Of a stretch of 64,000 nucleotides of DNA, positions 1 through 9,818 are shown piece after piece. Position 1 is the stretch's first letter; each line of letters begins with the position of its first letter. This stretch comes from Spirochaetaceae bacterium 4572_59 (GTDB taxonomy: Bacteria; Spirochaetota; Spirochaetia; DSM-2461). The notes below the pieces were generated by a model. That model saw nothing but the letters and a program-made list of their open reading frames with translations. It made no database searches and was not told the DNA's origin. The stretch is taken from the NCBI GenBank assembly GCA_002084805.1, contig NBMC01000025.1, positions 1-64,000 of the forward strand, in the 5' to 3' direction. The position numbers were made by a program, and so were the translations under genes.

Positions 1-2
1 AA

Positions 3-347
3 TGCACGGCTATTTTACACTTGTTGCTTTTACAAAATAAAGATCCTCTCATTATGGATCAGCCAGAGGACAATCTTGATAATGCTTTTATTGCCGACAG
101 GATTGTAACTGAGTTAAGGTCAGAAAAGATAAATCGGCAGTTTCTCTTTGCAACACATAATGCCAATATTCCGGTTTTTGGTGATGCCGAATGGATTGGA
201 ATATTAGAATCATCCGAAAATCAGGCGTTTATGGCTGAAGAAAACCAAGGGGCAATTGATGTGTCTGCTGTTCGCGATAAAACGGCGAATATTCTGGAAG
301 GTGGAAAAACCGCGTTTAATCAAAGAAAAGAAAAGTATGGATTTTAA
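3..347 (+). CDS. C-terminal part of SMC/TrlF-like AAA ATPase (gene runs off the left edge)
   Basis: Reading frame open to window start; IMDQPEDNLDNAFIADRIV (Walker B/D-loop style) and LFATHNANIPVFGDAEWI typical of SMC-like ATPase C-termini. Confidence 0.65.
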   Translation, partial: CTAILHLLLLQNKDPLIMDQPEDNLDNAFIADRIVTELRSEKINRQFLFATHNANIPVFGDAEWIGILESSENQAFMAEENQGAIDVSAVRDKTANILEGGKTAFNQRKEKYGF

Positions 348-356
348 GGAATAGGT

Positions 357-1224
357 ATGCTGAAATCAGAATTAATAGAGATTATTTCTAATGGAGAGAA
401 CTCCGGAATAGAATTTAAAAGAGATGATATCAGACCGGAACAACTTGCTAAAGAAATTGTCGCAATGGTGAATTTTCAGGGAGGACGTGTTCTTCTGGGG
501 GTTGAAGATGACGGCTCAATTTCCGGACTACAACGTGAGAATACGGAAGAATGGGTTATGAATATCATCAGAGATAAAGTCCACCCGCTTGTGCTGCCTT
601 ATTATGAAAAAATAAAAATCGACGAAGAAAAATCAGTTGCAGTTATAACTTTTCCACAGGGAATCTCAAAACCCTATGTAATGCGTCATTCCGGAAGGGA
701 AGAGATTTATATCAGAGTAGGAACAACTTCACAGATTGCGACTCGGGAACAGCAAATGTGCCTTTTTGAACTCGGAGGAATGCTTCATACTGAATTGCCA
801 CCTGTACCCGGTACTGATTTTGTTCGGTAAAGCACCGAGAAGGTATCTAAGACAAGCAGGTCTTCGAGTCTTTGGTTTTAAAAGTGAACAAAAAGAATAT
901 AAAGCTCTCTTCAATGAAATTCTGGATGCTCCTTTAGTTGGTCGCTGGGAGATCAAAAACTCTGAAAAAACATTAATTGATTCCGGAATCATTGAACGGT
1001 TTATAGATATGATAAAACCATTTATATCTGAAGAGTCCGATTCTGTTAATGATAATTTCCGAAGGGACAGTCAGTGGTTCTATCCTCTGGAAGCCATAAG
1101 AGAAGTCTTTATCAATGCTTTGGCACATCGCGACTGGACAAGATTTGTTGAGATTGAAATTGGTAGTTATTCAAACAGATTGGAAGTTATCAGTCCTGGA
1201 GCTTTACCTAATTCCATAAGATGA
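357..1224 (+). pseudogene. AlbA_2 (schlafen/RecG-like) putative DNA-binding protein, internally deleted/frameshifted and 3' truncated
   Basis: ORF 357-830 carries AlbA_2 features (ENSGIEFKRDDIRPEQLAKEIVAMVNFQGGRVLLGVEDDGSISG); continuation LFGKAPRRYLRQAGLRVFGFK is in another frame within ORF 736-1224; ends abruptly at SPGALPNSIR. Confidence 0.7.
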
Positions 1225-1267
1225 AAACGCAACGATAAACTATGCCTTTAATCAGCTTCAATGCTAC

Positions 1268-1294
1268 AAAAAAGCTCCGGATCTTCTCCGGAGC
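1268..1294 (-). terminator. Rho-independent terminator for the 1318-2465 minus-strand genes
   Basis: On minus strand GCTCCGG-AGAAGAT-CCGGAGC followed by a T run. Confidence 0.85.
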
Positions 1295-1317
1295 CATCTC
1301 TTTAACTCATACGCTAC

Positions 1318-2028
1318 TTATTTAACAAATCCGTTTGTCCAGGTTCCGCTTCGAAGTTCTCCTGATGCTGAAGGAATTTTAATCACCATACCGGGCAGTA
1401 TCAGTCTGGGATTGTTCGGATCGGGCAGCTGATCTTTATTGGCTTCGTAAAGCAATTCCCATTTCCATGGGTCTCCGTAAACAAAATTGTATCCTGCAAT
1501 GTTCCAGAGGCAGTCTCTGTTTTCAGGGATCAGACGAACCGTATAGGCTGAGACCTTTGTTCCCGCAGGGGCTGTGGGGGGGGCGCGGACATATTCAATA
1601 ACAGACATAACATCCAGTGCTTTCAAAGATTTCTCATAGCTGAGTTCATAGTTCTCATCCTGAAAGAGTTTGTAGGCTTCATCGTAGAGAGCCTTGCCCG
1701 ATGCGTAGGCTTCGGGAAAATTCACCTCAGCTTTTACTTTGGCGGCAGATCTTAGTTCGGTTTCTACCCGTCTTAAAGCAGAATTGGCTCTGTAACGTTT
1801 AAGCATCATCTGAATCCAGGCATCAGATTTTTCCGCATAGAGCTTAGACTCTTCCGCCAGCGTTCTAGCTTCATCATATTCTGCTTCATCGAAGGCCTGT
1901 TCGCTCTGTTTTTTCAGTTCCAGGGATTTTCTGTAATCGGGATTGTCCTGCAGGGACTGTGAAAAAAGAGGGGATGAAAAAAAGATCCCCAGGATCAGAA
2001 CTGACAGGATCTTTGTTAGTTTTCTCAT
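1318..2028 (-). CDS. Secreted LysM-domain-like protein
   Basis: Signal peptide; C-terminal YTVRLIPENRDCLWNIAGYNFVYGDPWKWELLYEANKDQLPDPNNPRLILPGMVIKIP resembles LysM. Confidence 0.75.
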   Translation of the reverse strand: MRKLTKILSVLILGIFFSSPLFSQSLQDNPDYRKSLELKKQSEQAFDEAEYDEARTLAEESKLYAEKSDAWIQMMLKRYRANSALRRVETELRSAAKVKAEVNFPEAYASGKALYDEAYKLFQDENYELSYEKSLKALDVMSVIEYVRAPPTAPAGTKVSAYTVRLIPENRDCLWNIAGYNFVYGDPWKWELLYEANKDQLPDPNNPRLILPGMVIKIPSASGELRSGTWTNGFVK

Positions 2029-2465
2029 TATTCTTCTCCTTCCTGAGCCTCTGCAGTCGCAGCCTTAGCTTTGTTTTCAGCATCGGCGATGGCGTTATCC
2101 GCGGCATTCATAGCATCCAGTGCTGCCTGTTTTTTCTCTTCTGCACTGGCTTTTGCTGTATTGAATCCTTCTTCAGCAGACTGATAGGCTGTGAACGCAA
2201 GTTCCAGATCGACTCTATCTTCCGCTTCCTTTGCTTCAGTATAAATGGTTTCAGCTGACTGATACTCATCCTTGGCTGCCTTTTCTGCTCTAACTTCCAA
2301 CGCCGCAGCTTTGGCTGAGTCTGCATTTTCTCTAGCCTCTATTACTTTGGACCTATCAATTGCAACAGCTCCTTCGACTGGAGTTTCCGTAGAGGCACAG
2401 GACATGAGAAATGATCCCAGGATAAGAATCACAATGATGAGTAGAAAATGTCTTTTTTGTTTCAT
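2028..2465 (-). CDS. Alanine-rich coiled-coil lipoprotein
   Basis: Lipobox-like LGSFLMSCAS; Ala/Glu/Lys-rich; overlaps next gene. Confidence 0.7.
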   Translation of the reverse strand: MKQKRHFLLIIVILILGSFLMSCASTETPVEGAVAIDRSKVIEARENADSAKAAALEVRAEKAAKDEYQSAETIYTEAKEAEDRVDLELAFTAYQSAEEGFNTAKASAEEKKQAALDAMNAADNAIADAENKAKAATAEAQEGEE

Positions 2466-2653
2466 AATGTCTCCTTGATTAACTGATCTGTTAATATGAA
2501 CCGTTAATTCTTATCATAACTTTCATGTATAATAAAAGACAGCTTTTCCATTATTTTACGTTATCTAGAATGACTTTTTAATTCATTATGTCTGTACTTG
2601 AGATAACAATATAAATGAAATAGAATAGAAAATGAAAAGAAATACATTAAAAG

Positions 2654-4003
2654 GTGATACGAAAGTTTATGGAAGATTTATCCTCATACGAAATATTAAA
2701 AAGCCTGAATGTTCCTTCTATGGAAAAAAGACTGGAAGCCTGTGCAAGCCTTGCTGCCAATAAAGAACTGATGAGCAGCCTTCCTCCGGAATCCGATGAA
2801 GTTAACAATCATGTTCATACAAGTTATTCTTTCAGCCCCTATTCTCCCAGTGCCGCAGTCTGGTTTGCCAGAGAGGCCGGTTTAAAAGCGGTGGGTAGTA
2901 TGGATCATGACAGTATTGCTGCCGCAAGAGAGACCCTCGCCGCCGGTAAAATTTTTGGAGTCGCTACAACCGTTGGATTTGAGGTTCGGGTCAATTTTAC
3001 AGGAACCGTCGTGGAAGGCCGGAAACTGAATAATCCTGATTCTTTGAATATTGTCTATATGACGGTTCATGGTATTCCTGAAGATAAAATAGATGATGCT
3101 GCGGAATTCCTGAAACCCATTCAGAAAAATCGGAACCTGCGGAATAGAAAAGAGACAGAGGCTTTAAATAATCTGATAACTCCTCTGGGAATTGAAGCCC
3201 TTGATTTTGACCGGGATGTGTATGGTAGCTCTGAAGCTGCCCATGGCGGTAGTATTACAGAAAGACATATCCTCTATGCTCTTTCTCAGAAGATTGTGGA
3301 GAAAGCCGGTAAAGGTTCTTCTTTAGTCTCTTTTCTGGAGGAGGGGATGGGCATTACTGTTTCCGGGAAAATTCGAGAGTTTCTGCTGGATGAAAGTAAT
3401 CCCCACTACTTCTATGACCTCTTAGGAATCCTGAAAGGGAATTTCCTCGGCCGTTTCTTTATCCAGCCTGATACTAAGGAGTGTCCCTCTGTTTATGACG
3501 TGGTCCGTTTTGCAAACTCTATTGGAGCCATGCCGTCTTATGCCTACCTGGGGGATGTGAGAGAGAGTCCTACGGGTGATAAAAAGGCGGAGAAGTTTGA
3601 GGATGATTTTCTGGATGAACTGATTCCCCAGTTGAAGAAAATCGGTTTTAAGGCCGTAACCTATATGCCCCCCCGGAATACTTTAAAACAACTGCAAAGG
3701 GTTCAGAAGCTCTGCGCGGAGAATGATCTGATGGAAATCAGTGGAGTGGATATAAACTCTTCCAGACAGAGCTTTAATTGCCCGGAGATTCTTCAAGCCG
3801 ATTTTACCCATTTGATCAGCTCTACCTGGGCTCTGATTGCACATGAAAAACTGGCAGCCGGTGATGCCCGCTATGGGTTCTTCCATCCGGAAAACCCTCT
3901 TGCAGCTCTTTCTCTTTCAGAGAGAATAAAACGCTATGGCATTGTGGGAGAAGGAATGGATAGAACTTGTCCTGAGAAATTGATAAAGACAGTTGATTTT
4001 TAA
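2654..4003 (+). CDS. PHP domain-containing protein
   Basis: NNHVHTSYSFSPYSP and GSMDHDSIAAARE PHP metal-binding motifs. Confidence 0.85.
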   Translation: MIRKFMEDLSSYEILKSLNVPSMEKRLEACASLAANKELMSSLPPESDEVNNHVHTSYSFSPYSPSAAVWFAREAGLKAVGSMDHDSIAAARETLAAGKIFGVATTVGFEVRVNFTGTVVEGRKLNNPDSLNIVYMTVHGIPEDKIDDAAEFLKPIQKNRNLRNRKETEALNNLITPLGIEALDFDRDVYGSSEAAHGGSITERHILYALSQKIVEKAGKGSSLVSFLEEGMGITVSGKIREFLLDESNPHYFYDLLGILKGNFLGRFFIQPDTKECPSVYDVVRFANSIGAMPSYAYLGDVRESPTGDKKAEKFEDDFLDELIPQLKKIGFKAVTYMPPRNTLKQLQRVQKLCAENDLMEISGVDINSSRQSFNCPEILQADFTHLISSTWALIAHEKLAAGDARYGFFHPENPLAALSLSERIKRYGIVGEGMDRTCPEKLIKTVDF

Positions 4004-4563
4004 GATGCGCTGATATTCTTCAGAGGAATCCTGTTCTTTCCCAGGGCTTTCCCTTCGGGAGTTTTCAGGAATTCCCTGTTGAGTTTTCCGAGAATAAGGT
4101 TCCACTCCTCCATATTCAGAACATCCTCCGGATCAAAGATATCTTCCATGGTTTCTTCGCTGACATCGGTGAAATTCAGGTCACACCAGCTGATCTGCCA
4201 TTCCGGTTCATCCACTTTTATCCGGATGCCCGCATCATTATAATCCTGGGTCAGGTAGAGAAGAGGAAGTCCGTGGGTCCGGCATATAAGAGGGCGGTAG
4301 GGATAGACCATACAGGCATCGTTATCCAGCATGGTACAGCGTTCTTCACTTACATAAGGCTGGGGATGGAGACCCTCATCCTGGACAACTTTATCCAGTG
4401 CAAACCATTCAAGAGGAAGGAGTGTCAGGTCGGTACAGCACTGGCTGCAGCCTTTCTTACAGACCATATATTCCCTGTAAATCTCAGTCAATCTGGCTGC
4501 TTCTTCCGAAACATCCGATAGAAACGCTCTGTAGTCTTTAAGAATGGCATCAACTGTTCTCAT
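4000..4563 (-). CDS. YkgJ-family cysteine cluster protein
   Basis: CKKGCSQCCTDLTLLPLE ... CTMLDNDACMVYPYRPLICRTHGLPL pattern. Confidence 0.85.
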   Translation of the reverse strand: MRTVDAILKDYRAFLSDVSEEAARLTEIYREYMVCKKGCSQCCTDLTLLPLEWFALDKVVQDEGLHPQPYVSEERCTMLDNDACMVYPYRPLICRTHGLPLLYLTQDYNDAGIRIKVDEPEWQISWCDLNFTDVSEETMEDIFDPEDVLNMEEWNLILGKLNREFLKTPEGKALGKNRIPLKNISAS

Positions 4564-4865
4564 AGCTGAATTGTAAAGCTAGAAGGGATCCATTGGGAAG
4601 GGATTTTTGTAAATGATGCGGTTCTTGATGAGGAATTAGAGAGTGTGGCATTTCCAGCCCATGTTTCTCCATCAGCTCTCTGTCTGCCATAATCCCCCTG
4701 ATGGATCCTTCCTTCATCAATAAGAATCGCTCTGCTGCAGGTTTCCAGTAGGAATTCCATATTATGAGAAGATATGAAAAGGGATTCGCTCATCCCTTTA
4801 ATCAGCTCGCATACTTTTCTTTTATTCCGGGTATCCAGGTTTATAGTGAGCCCCCTTGTCAACAC
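4560..4865 (-). pseudogene. CbiO/EcfA-type ABC ATPase remnant (5' truncated, frameshifted)
   Basis: LDTRNKRKVCELIKGMSESLFISSHNMEFLLETCSRAILIDEGRI matches ATPase C-terminal half; Walker A/signature missing; after a GGGGG run the native continuation MADRELMEKHGLEMPHSL is in another frame. Confidence 0.8.
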
Positions 4866-4904
4866 ATATTTTGAAAAGGTTTTAAGTGTTATGCATACTC
4901 CCTG

Positions 4905-5627
4905 TTATCTCAGGCTAACAAGAAGATCCTCTCTCCCTCTTTTTTCAATACGGACACCACTCCATTGTTTCATCTCATGCATATTAAAATCTATTTGAAA
5001 AGGAAAGAGGCAGGGATTCTGTATTATCTCTTCAATAAGCATAGAACTACGCAAGGCACCGAATAAAATACAGTTTGCAACAAATCCATGCATTTCTACT
5101 GGAATGATAGTTTTAGAACTATCATCATATATCGAAAAAAGACCCTGTTTCCCACTTTTCAACCAACCCCATTGTTCTATTGTCTTCAATGATCGTTGAA
5201 CAGCCCTTATGGTTGTACTTCGTTCTCCCCATTTTTCTTGAATTTTAGTAAGAATCTGTTTTGAAGTAATAGAATCAGATAGCCTTAAAGCTCTCCCGGT
5301 TAACAGGCAAACATCAAAGAAAAAGGGGTAGTTTGCCAATGCCATCAAGTAGTGAATAATCTTTTTCTCTGAATCATCTGCGTGTAAGAATAAATCAATT
5401 GTCTGATTTCTCAAGGGTCTTATCTCAACTGGTACGGTAGACCAAATTCCCATAAGGAGATTAATTGTCTTTCGGAGAGCATCACTGGTTTGATCTTCAA
5501 ATGACTCTCGAAACTTGATTCTTACTTCTTCCGGACTGTTTCCATCTGCCACAAGATAAGCAACTTGATTTAGCCAGTCATTAGTAAGCTGCCTGTCAAA
5601 GCCTATTTTATTCTTTCGTAGAGCCAT
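4905..5627 (-). CDS. brxA: BREX protein BrxA (DUF1819-like)
   Basis: Position after pglZ in a type 3-like BREX operon; overall sequence style of DUF1819 (RALRLSDSITSKQILTKIQEKWG..ERSTTIRAVQRSLKTIEQWGWL). Confidence 0.8.
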   Translation of the reverse strand: MALRKNKIGFDRQLTNDWLNQVAYLVADGNSPEEVRIKFRESFEDQTSDALRKTINLLMGIWSTVPVEIRPLRNQTIDLFLHADDSEKKIIHYLMALANYPFFFDVCLLTGRALRLSDSITSKQILTKIQEKWGERSTTIRAVQRSLKTIEQWGWLKSGKQGLFSIYDDSSKTIIPVEMHGFVANCILFGALRSSMLIEEIIQNPCLFPFQIDFNMHEMKQWSGVRIEKRGREDLLVSLR

Positions 5628-7057
5628 TACTCTTGCTCCTTCTTAATATGAATAAAAGGAACGATAACTTCCTGCACAGATATTCCACCATGTGTTATGA
5701 CAGGTCCTGCTGTGCCAAAGTATTCAGCTTTTTTTTGAGCAACTGCAAAGTAACTATCAGGGAGTGCATATTTTGCAGATTCTATTTTCATTAAATCCTC
5801 ATAATTGACCATAGCCTTTTCTCGGGCAGTTTCTCTGTCATAAACTCGTACTCTCTGACCTTTCGTTTCAACAATAATTCCTTCATTGAGCTTTCTACCA
5901 GGCAAAGCTTCAATATTTCCATGATCAGCAGTGATGTAGATATCATATTCCTGTTTGATAAGTTCTTTTATGATTTCATTGAAATATCCATGCTTCAGCC
6001 ATAATTGAATGCTGTTATACATCTGGGAATATCCCTGGCTCATTTTATGCATGAGTTCATCTACAATGGGAAAAACCGTACCGATAATATTTACACGATC
6101 ATCTTCAATTATCTCTTTCAATCTCTCAAATTGTTTTTGGAAGTCTTCCTGTGGTTTGATAAATTTTGCTTCTGTATTATTTTCAGCTTCCCAGAAAATA
6201 TCCCAGTACTCCTTTTCTTTTTGAGTTGTATTGATTGATTGGCTGTATTCTTTCGGTAATTTACCAGAAAAAATCGCCTGCCTTGATACACTGGTGAGAG
6301 TGGGAATCATAGCGAAGATTCCCGTTTCTTCAACCTGGACTGTGTTTATGAATGAGATCTCCTTTTTTATCAACTCCCACTGGTCAAATGACATCCCATC
6401 AAACACCAGTAAAGCAACCTTTTCTATTTCCTGTTTTCTTCTCTTATAGGCAATATGGGACAAGATATTATTCAGTGTTTGAGGACTATGAATATAAGGA
6501 GCTGTAAGCACAAGTGAATAATTACTGTCACACCAGTTTGAGAATATGAGATTTATTTTATCTACTAATTGAAATAAGATACTTACATATTCATAAGATT
6601 CATCAGATTTATGAAATTGGAAGAGTAGTTCACCTAGCTTTTGGGCAAAGGAAAACCAGTCTTTAGAGTTCCCTGGAAGATTATGAGTTAGTTTTTCTAT
6701 GGCTGAAATTCTTGAAGGAAACAGTTGTGGAAAAGAATAGTTAAAGACTCTAAAATCTCTTTCTCCTATTTCCAATATATCAAAGTCAACCTGATCCAAA
6801 GAATCGGTAGTTATTATAACTAGAGAAAATCCATCAAGATTATCCTGTTCAATTTTCTGTCGATATAGGGTCTCATATTTTTCTCTATAATTATGATAGG
6901 GAAATGCATTAAGTAATGTAAATCCAGATTTTCTTAAAAAATCATTTATATCAAAGATATCAAGAACGGATTGAGATGTTTGGATAATAGAGAGAGGTAT
7001 AGTTCCGATAATATCCGCCGGAAAATCCTCTTCAATTCTTTGTTTTATACTAATCAT
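5627..7057 (-). CDS. pglZ: BREX alkaline-phosphatase-like protein PglZ
   Basis: PglZ motifs EKVALLVFDGMSFDQWELI, IPTLTSVSRQAIFSGKLP, YITADHGNIEALPG; ATG at 7057 overlaps brxHII stop (ATGA). Confidence 0.9.
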   Translation of the reverse strand: MISIKQRIEEDFPADIIGTIPLSIIQTSQSVLDIFDINDFLRKSGFTLLNAFPYHNYREKYETLYRQKIEQDNLDGFSLVIITTDSLDQVDFDILEIGERDFRVFNYSFPQLFPSRISAIEKLTHNLPGNSKDWFSFAQKLGELLFQFHKSDESYEYVSILFQLVDKINLIFSNWCDSNYSLVLTAPYIHSPQTLNNILSHIAYKRRKQEIEKVALLVFDGMSFDQWELIKKEISFINTVQVEETGIFAMIPTLTSVSRQAIFSGKLPKEYSQSINTTQKEKEYWDIFWEAENNTEAKFIKPQEDFQKQFERLKEIIEDDRVNIIGTVFPIVDELMHKMSQGYSQMYNSIQLWLKHGYFNEIIKELIKQEYDIYITADHGNIEALPGRKLNEGIIVETKGQRVRVYDRETAREKAMVNYEDLMKIESAKYALPDSYFAVAQKKAEYFGTAGPVITHGGISVQEVIVPFIHIKKEQE

Positions 7058-9816
7058 TTCTTTTCCCGACATACAGAGAAATAAGATTTTAAGAAGACCA
7101 GCTCCTCTTGCCAAGCCTCAACCTCAAGGTTCAACTGTTTCTGTCGATGATTTCGAACGGTCTGTAAACCTATTTGCTTAATGGCTCTCTGTCGTGCAGA
7201 AAAAAGTAGCTCCTTACTCTTCATCTTTCTGTTAATCAATTCTTCGTGTTTGGTCTGTAGCAATTGATAGTACTGCTGTCCCTGATCCAAAGCTTTACAC
7301 TCAGAGTTCTCAAAATCAACAGATTTTACATCCTGCATGAACTTTGCTTTCCCGGAAATAAGGGTGTTCCATATTTTTTCTGCCGATGGTTTGAAGAATT
7401 TACCCTCTTTGCTTTCAAATAGGGGGAAATATCGTACAAGTTTATTAGTATCTGAATAAAGGGTAACCTGCCATAGAGACCATATACCTTCAATTACATT
7501 TGAAACTTCCGGGATTATAACAACAGGTAAAGAGTTATTATTTGGCCGGGGAGAACTCTTTTCCAGTAATTGTTGAATGATGCTACTCTCAAGGGAAAGT
7601 AAATCGAGGCTATATGTATCCGATTGGACCCGATCAAAAGTCACTTCTTCTGAGAAATCACCATCGGGCCAATAAATATTGTAACCTGTTTTTCCTTCTT
7701 CAATACGAGCATTGTTCTGTTTATTCCATCTCAGATAATTCATAACCATCTGTTTAATCCAGAAACCTATGGGGTGCTGTTCTATCTCTCTGGCAATTCC
7801 CGGGTCCATGGACCCGGTTGACCCAAGTACGGCATTCGAATGTCTTTTCTGACTCATTATCCGCTTAATTTGGGCAATCAATTTATCCACATCCTGTAGA
7901 GCTGTTGATTCATCAACGATAGCAGCCGTATAAAGTTTATTGAAATCTGTATTGGAAGATTCAGAATCCAGGACATCTGATAGCTTATCGGCCCCATACT
8001 CATGGAGAATTTTTTCTAACTTGATCTCAACCACTTCTCGGACCCGATCCTCAACGGTATCAGCAATGGTGAGATTGTAGGCTTCAACGGGGTGGCTTTG
8101 TCCGATTCTGTCTATACGACCAATCCTCTGTTCTAATTTCATGGGATTCCAGGGAATATCATAATTGATGACAGCATGGCAAAACTGCATATTCAATCCC
8201 TCTCCACCAGCCTCTGTAGATACCAGGATCTGTACTTGGTCGGCGAAATGTCTGATAGCAGCTTTTCTTTCATCCATATCCATGGAACCATTCAAAGTTG
8301 CAATAGAAAAGCCCCTTTCTGTCAGGTATTCTTTCAACATATCCTGAGTAGCAACGAATTCAGTAAAGATCAGTATCTTAACAATAGACTCTTCTTCCTG
8401 CTGTTTTTTGTGAATGATGGATATAAGATCATAAAACTTGCGGTCCGGTCCCTGATTCTCACTGTCCCTGGCAAGGTTTACCAGCAATTCGACTTCCTGG
8501 ATTTCCTTTTCCAGTTCTTTCAGATTGAGAGAGAGTAGATCAACCTGATCTTCAAAATCATCTTCAAAGTTCCACTCTTCATTCATACTAACGATCTGAT
8601 TACTATTATTTTTCTGATCTTTTAACAGCTCAAGACGCCTTTCGAGGGTTCTGCGAATGGCTCTTGTACTGGATAGGACCATTCTTTGGAACAACACCAT
8701 GAGGAAACCGTAGGCAGTCTGTTTTTCTGATTGAGCCTTGTTGTATCCCAAGCGGATATAATCGGTCAGACTGTTATAGAGAGAACACTGTAATACATCG
8801 GCTTCTCCCCACTGAGAAGAAATAAGCTTTGTCTGACGTTTATTAAAAAGCGGTTTTCCATCCGAATCTATTGCTAAGCGCTTTTCTGTACGAATGACAT
8901 AGGGACGTACTGTTGTATGGGAAATATTTCCTTCATCACTGAAGGTTTCTTTATCAAGAAAAGACATCAAACGACAAAAAGCATCGCTTTTCCCCTGGTG
9001 AGGAGTGGCGGAAAGAAGCAGGAGATAGGGGGTAGCATTGGATAATCCCTCTCCCAGCTTAAATCGAGCGACCGTATCAGCGCTGCCTCCCAGTCGATGA
9101 GCCTCGTCTATGATGATCAGATCCCAATTGGCAGAGACCAGGCTGTCAAAGCGCTCCTGATTATACTCATCGACCTTTTCCTGGGACCAGCCTTTTCGTG
9201 CTTCCAATGGTTTTACAGAATCAAGGGTACAGATGACCTGATTATGTACTTCCCAGACGTTTTGATCATCCTCAACAAATCCGGAATTACGCAACTGACT
9301 GAACCCTTGAGGTTGAAGAAGATGAAAGCTTTCGGCAAACTTGGTTTTCATCTCCGCCACCCACTGATAGGCCAAACCTGTGGGTGTCACAATCAATATC
9401 CGTTTAACTAGGCCTCGGCTTTTTAGTTCTCGAAGGATAAGTCCGGCCTCAATGGTTTTCCCAAGTCCTACTTCATCGGCCAGGAGATAGCGGACCGTGT
9501 CTTTTTCCATAGCCCTGCTAAGGCATTTCAACTGATGGGGAAGAGGAATAACGGGAGCCTCAAAGGGAGAAACTAATACATTCTGTCCCAGGGTATCCTG
9601 TATCTTGGCTGCCGCAGCTAAATAACCAATATGATGAGTCGTCTGATCCCCTGTCTGCAACTCTTTTAAAGCTTCTTCCTGTACCCAGAGAATCTCCTTC
9701 TCTTCAGGAATAATGATTTCATAGGAGGTTTTATCCCATAAAACCGAAGAACTTAGTATCTTTGCTTCTTTCTTATGCTGCCTGGACCAGACCAGTTCCC
9801 CTATGGAGTACTTCAC
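7054..9816 (-). CDS. brxHII: BREX SNF2/DEAD-like helicase BrxHII
   Basis: LLADEVGLGKTIEAGLILREL (Walker A), LIIIDEAHRLGG, LSATPHQGK, EAGGEGLNMQFCHAVINYDIPWNPMKLEQRIGRIDRIGQ helicase motifs. Confidence 0.9.
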   Translation of the reverse strand: MKYSIGELVWSRQHKKEAKILSSSVLWDKTSYEIIIPEEKEILWVQEEALKELQTGDQTTHHIGYLAAAAKIQDTLGQNVLVSPFEAPVIPLPHQLKCLSRAMEKDTVRYLLADEVGLGKTIEAGLILRELKSRGLVKRILIVTPTGLAYQWVAEMKTKFAESFHLLQPQGFSQLRNSGFVEDDQNVWEVHNQVICTLDSVKPLEARKGWSQEKVDEYNQERFDSLVSANWDLIIIDEAHRLGGSADTVARFKLGEGLSNATPYLLLLSATPHQGKSDAFCRLMSFLDKETFSDEGNISHTTVRPYVIRTEKRLAIDSDGKPLFNKRQTKLISSQWGEADVLQCSLYNSLTDYIRLGYNKAQSEKQTAYGFLMVLFQRMVLSSTRAIRRTLERRLELLKDQKNNSNQIVSMNEEWNFEDDFEDQVDLLSLNLKELEKEIQEVELLVNLARDSENQGPDRKFYDLISIIHKKQQEEESIVKILIFTEFVATQDMLKEYLTERGFSIATLNGSMDMDERKAAIRHFADQVQILVSTEAGGEGLNMQFCHAVINYDIPWNPMKLEQRIGRIDRIGQSHPVEAYNLTIADTVEDRVREVVEIKLEKILHEYGADKLSDVLDSESSNTDFNKLYTAAIVDESTALQDVDKLIAQIKRIMSQKRHSNAVLGSTGSMDPGIAREIEQHPIGFWIKQMVMNYLRWNKQNNARIEEGKTGYNIYWPDGDFSEEVTFDRVQSDTYSLDLLSLESSIIQQLLEKSSPRPNNNSLPVVIIPEVSNVIEGIWSLWQVTLYSDTNKLVRYFPLFESKEGKFFKPSAEKIWNTLISGKAKFMQDVKSVDFENSECKALDQGQQYYQLLQTKHEELINRKMKSKELLFSARQRAIKQIGLQTVRNHRQKQLNLEVEAWQEELVFLKSYFSVCREKK

Positions 9817-9818
9817 CC

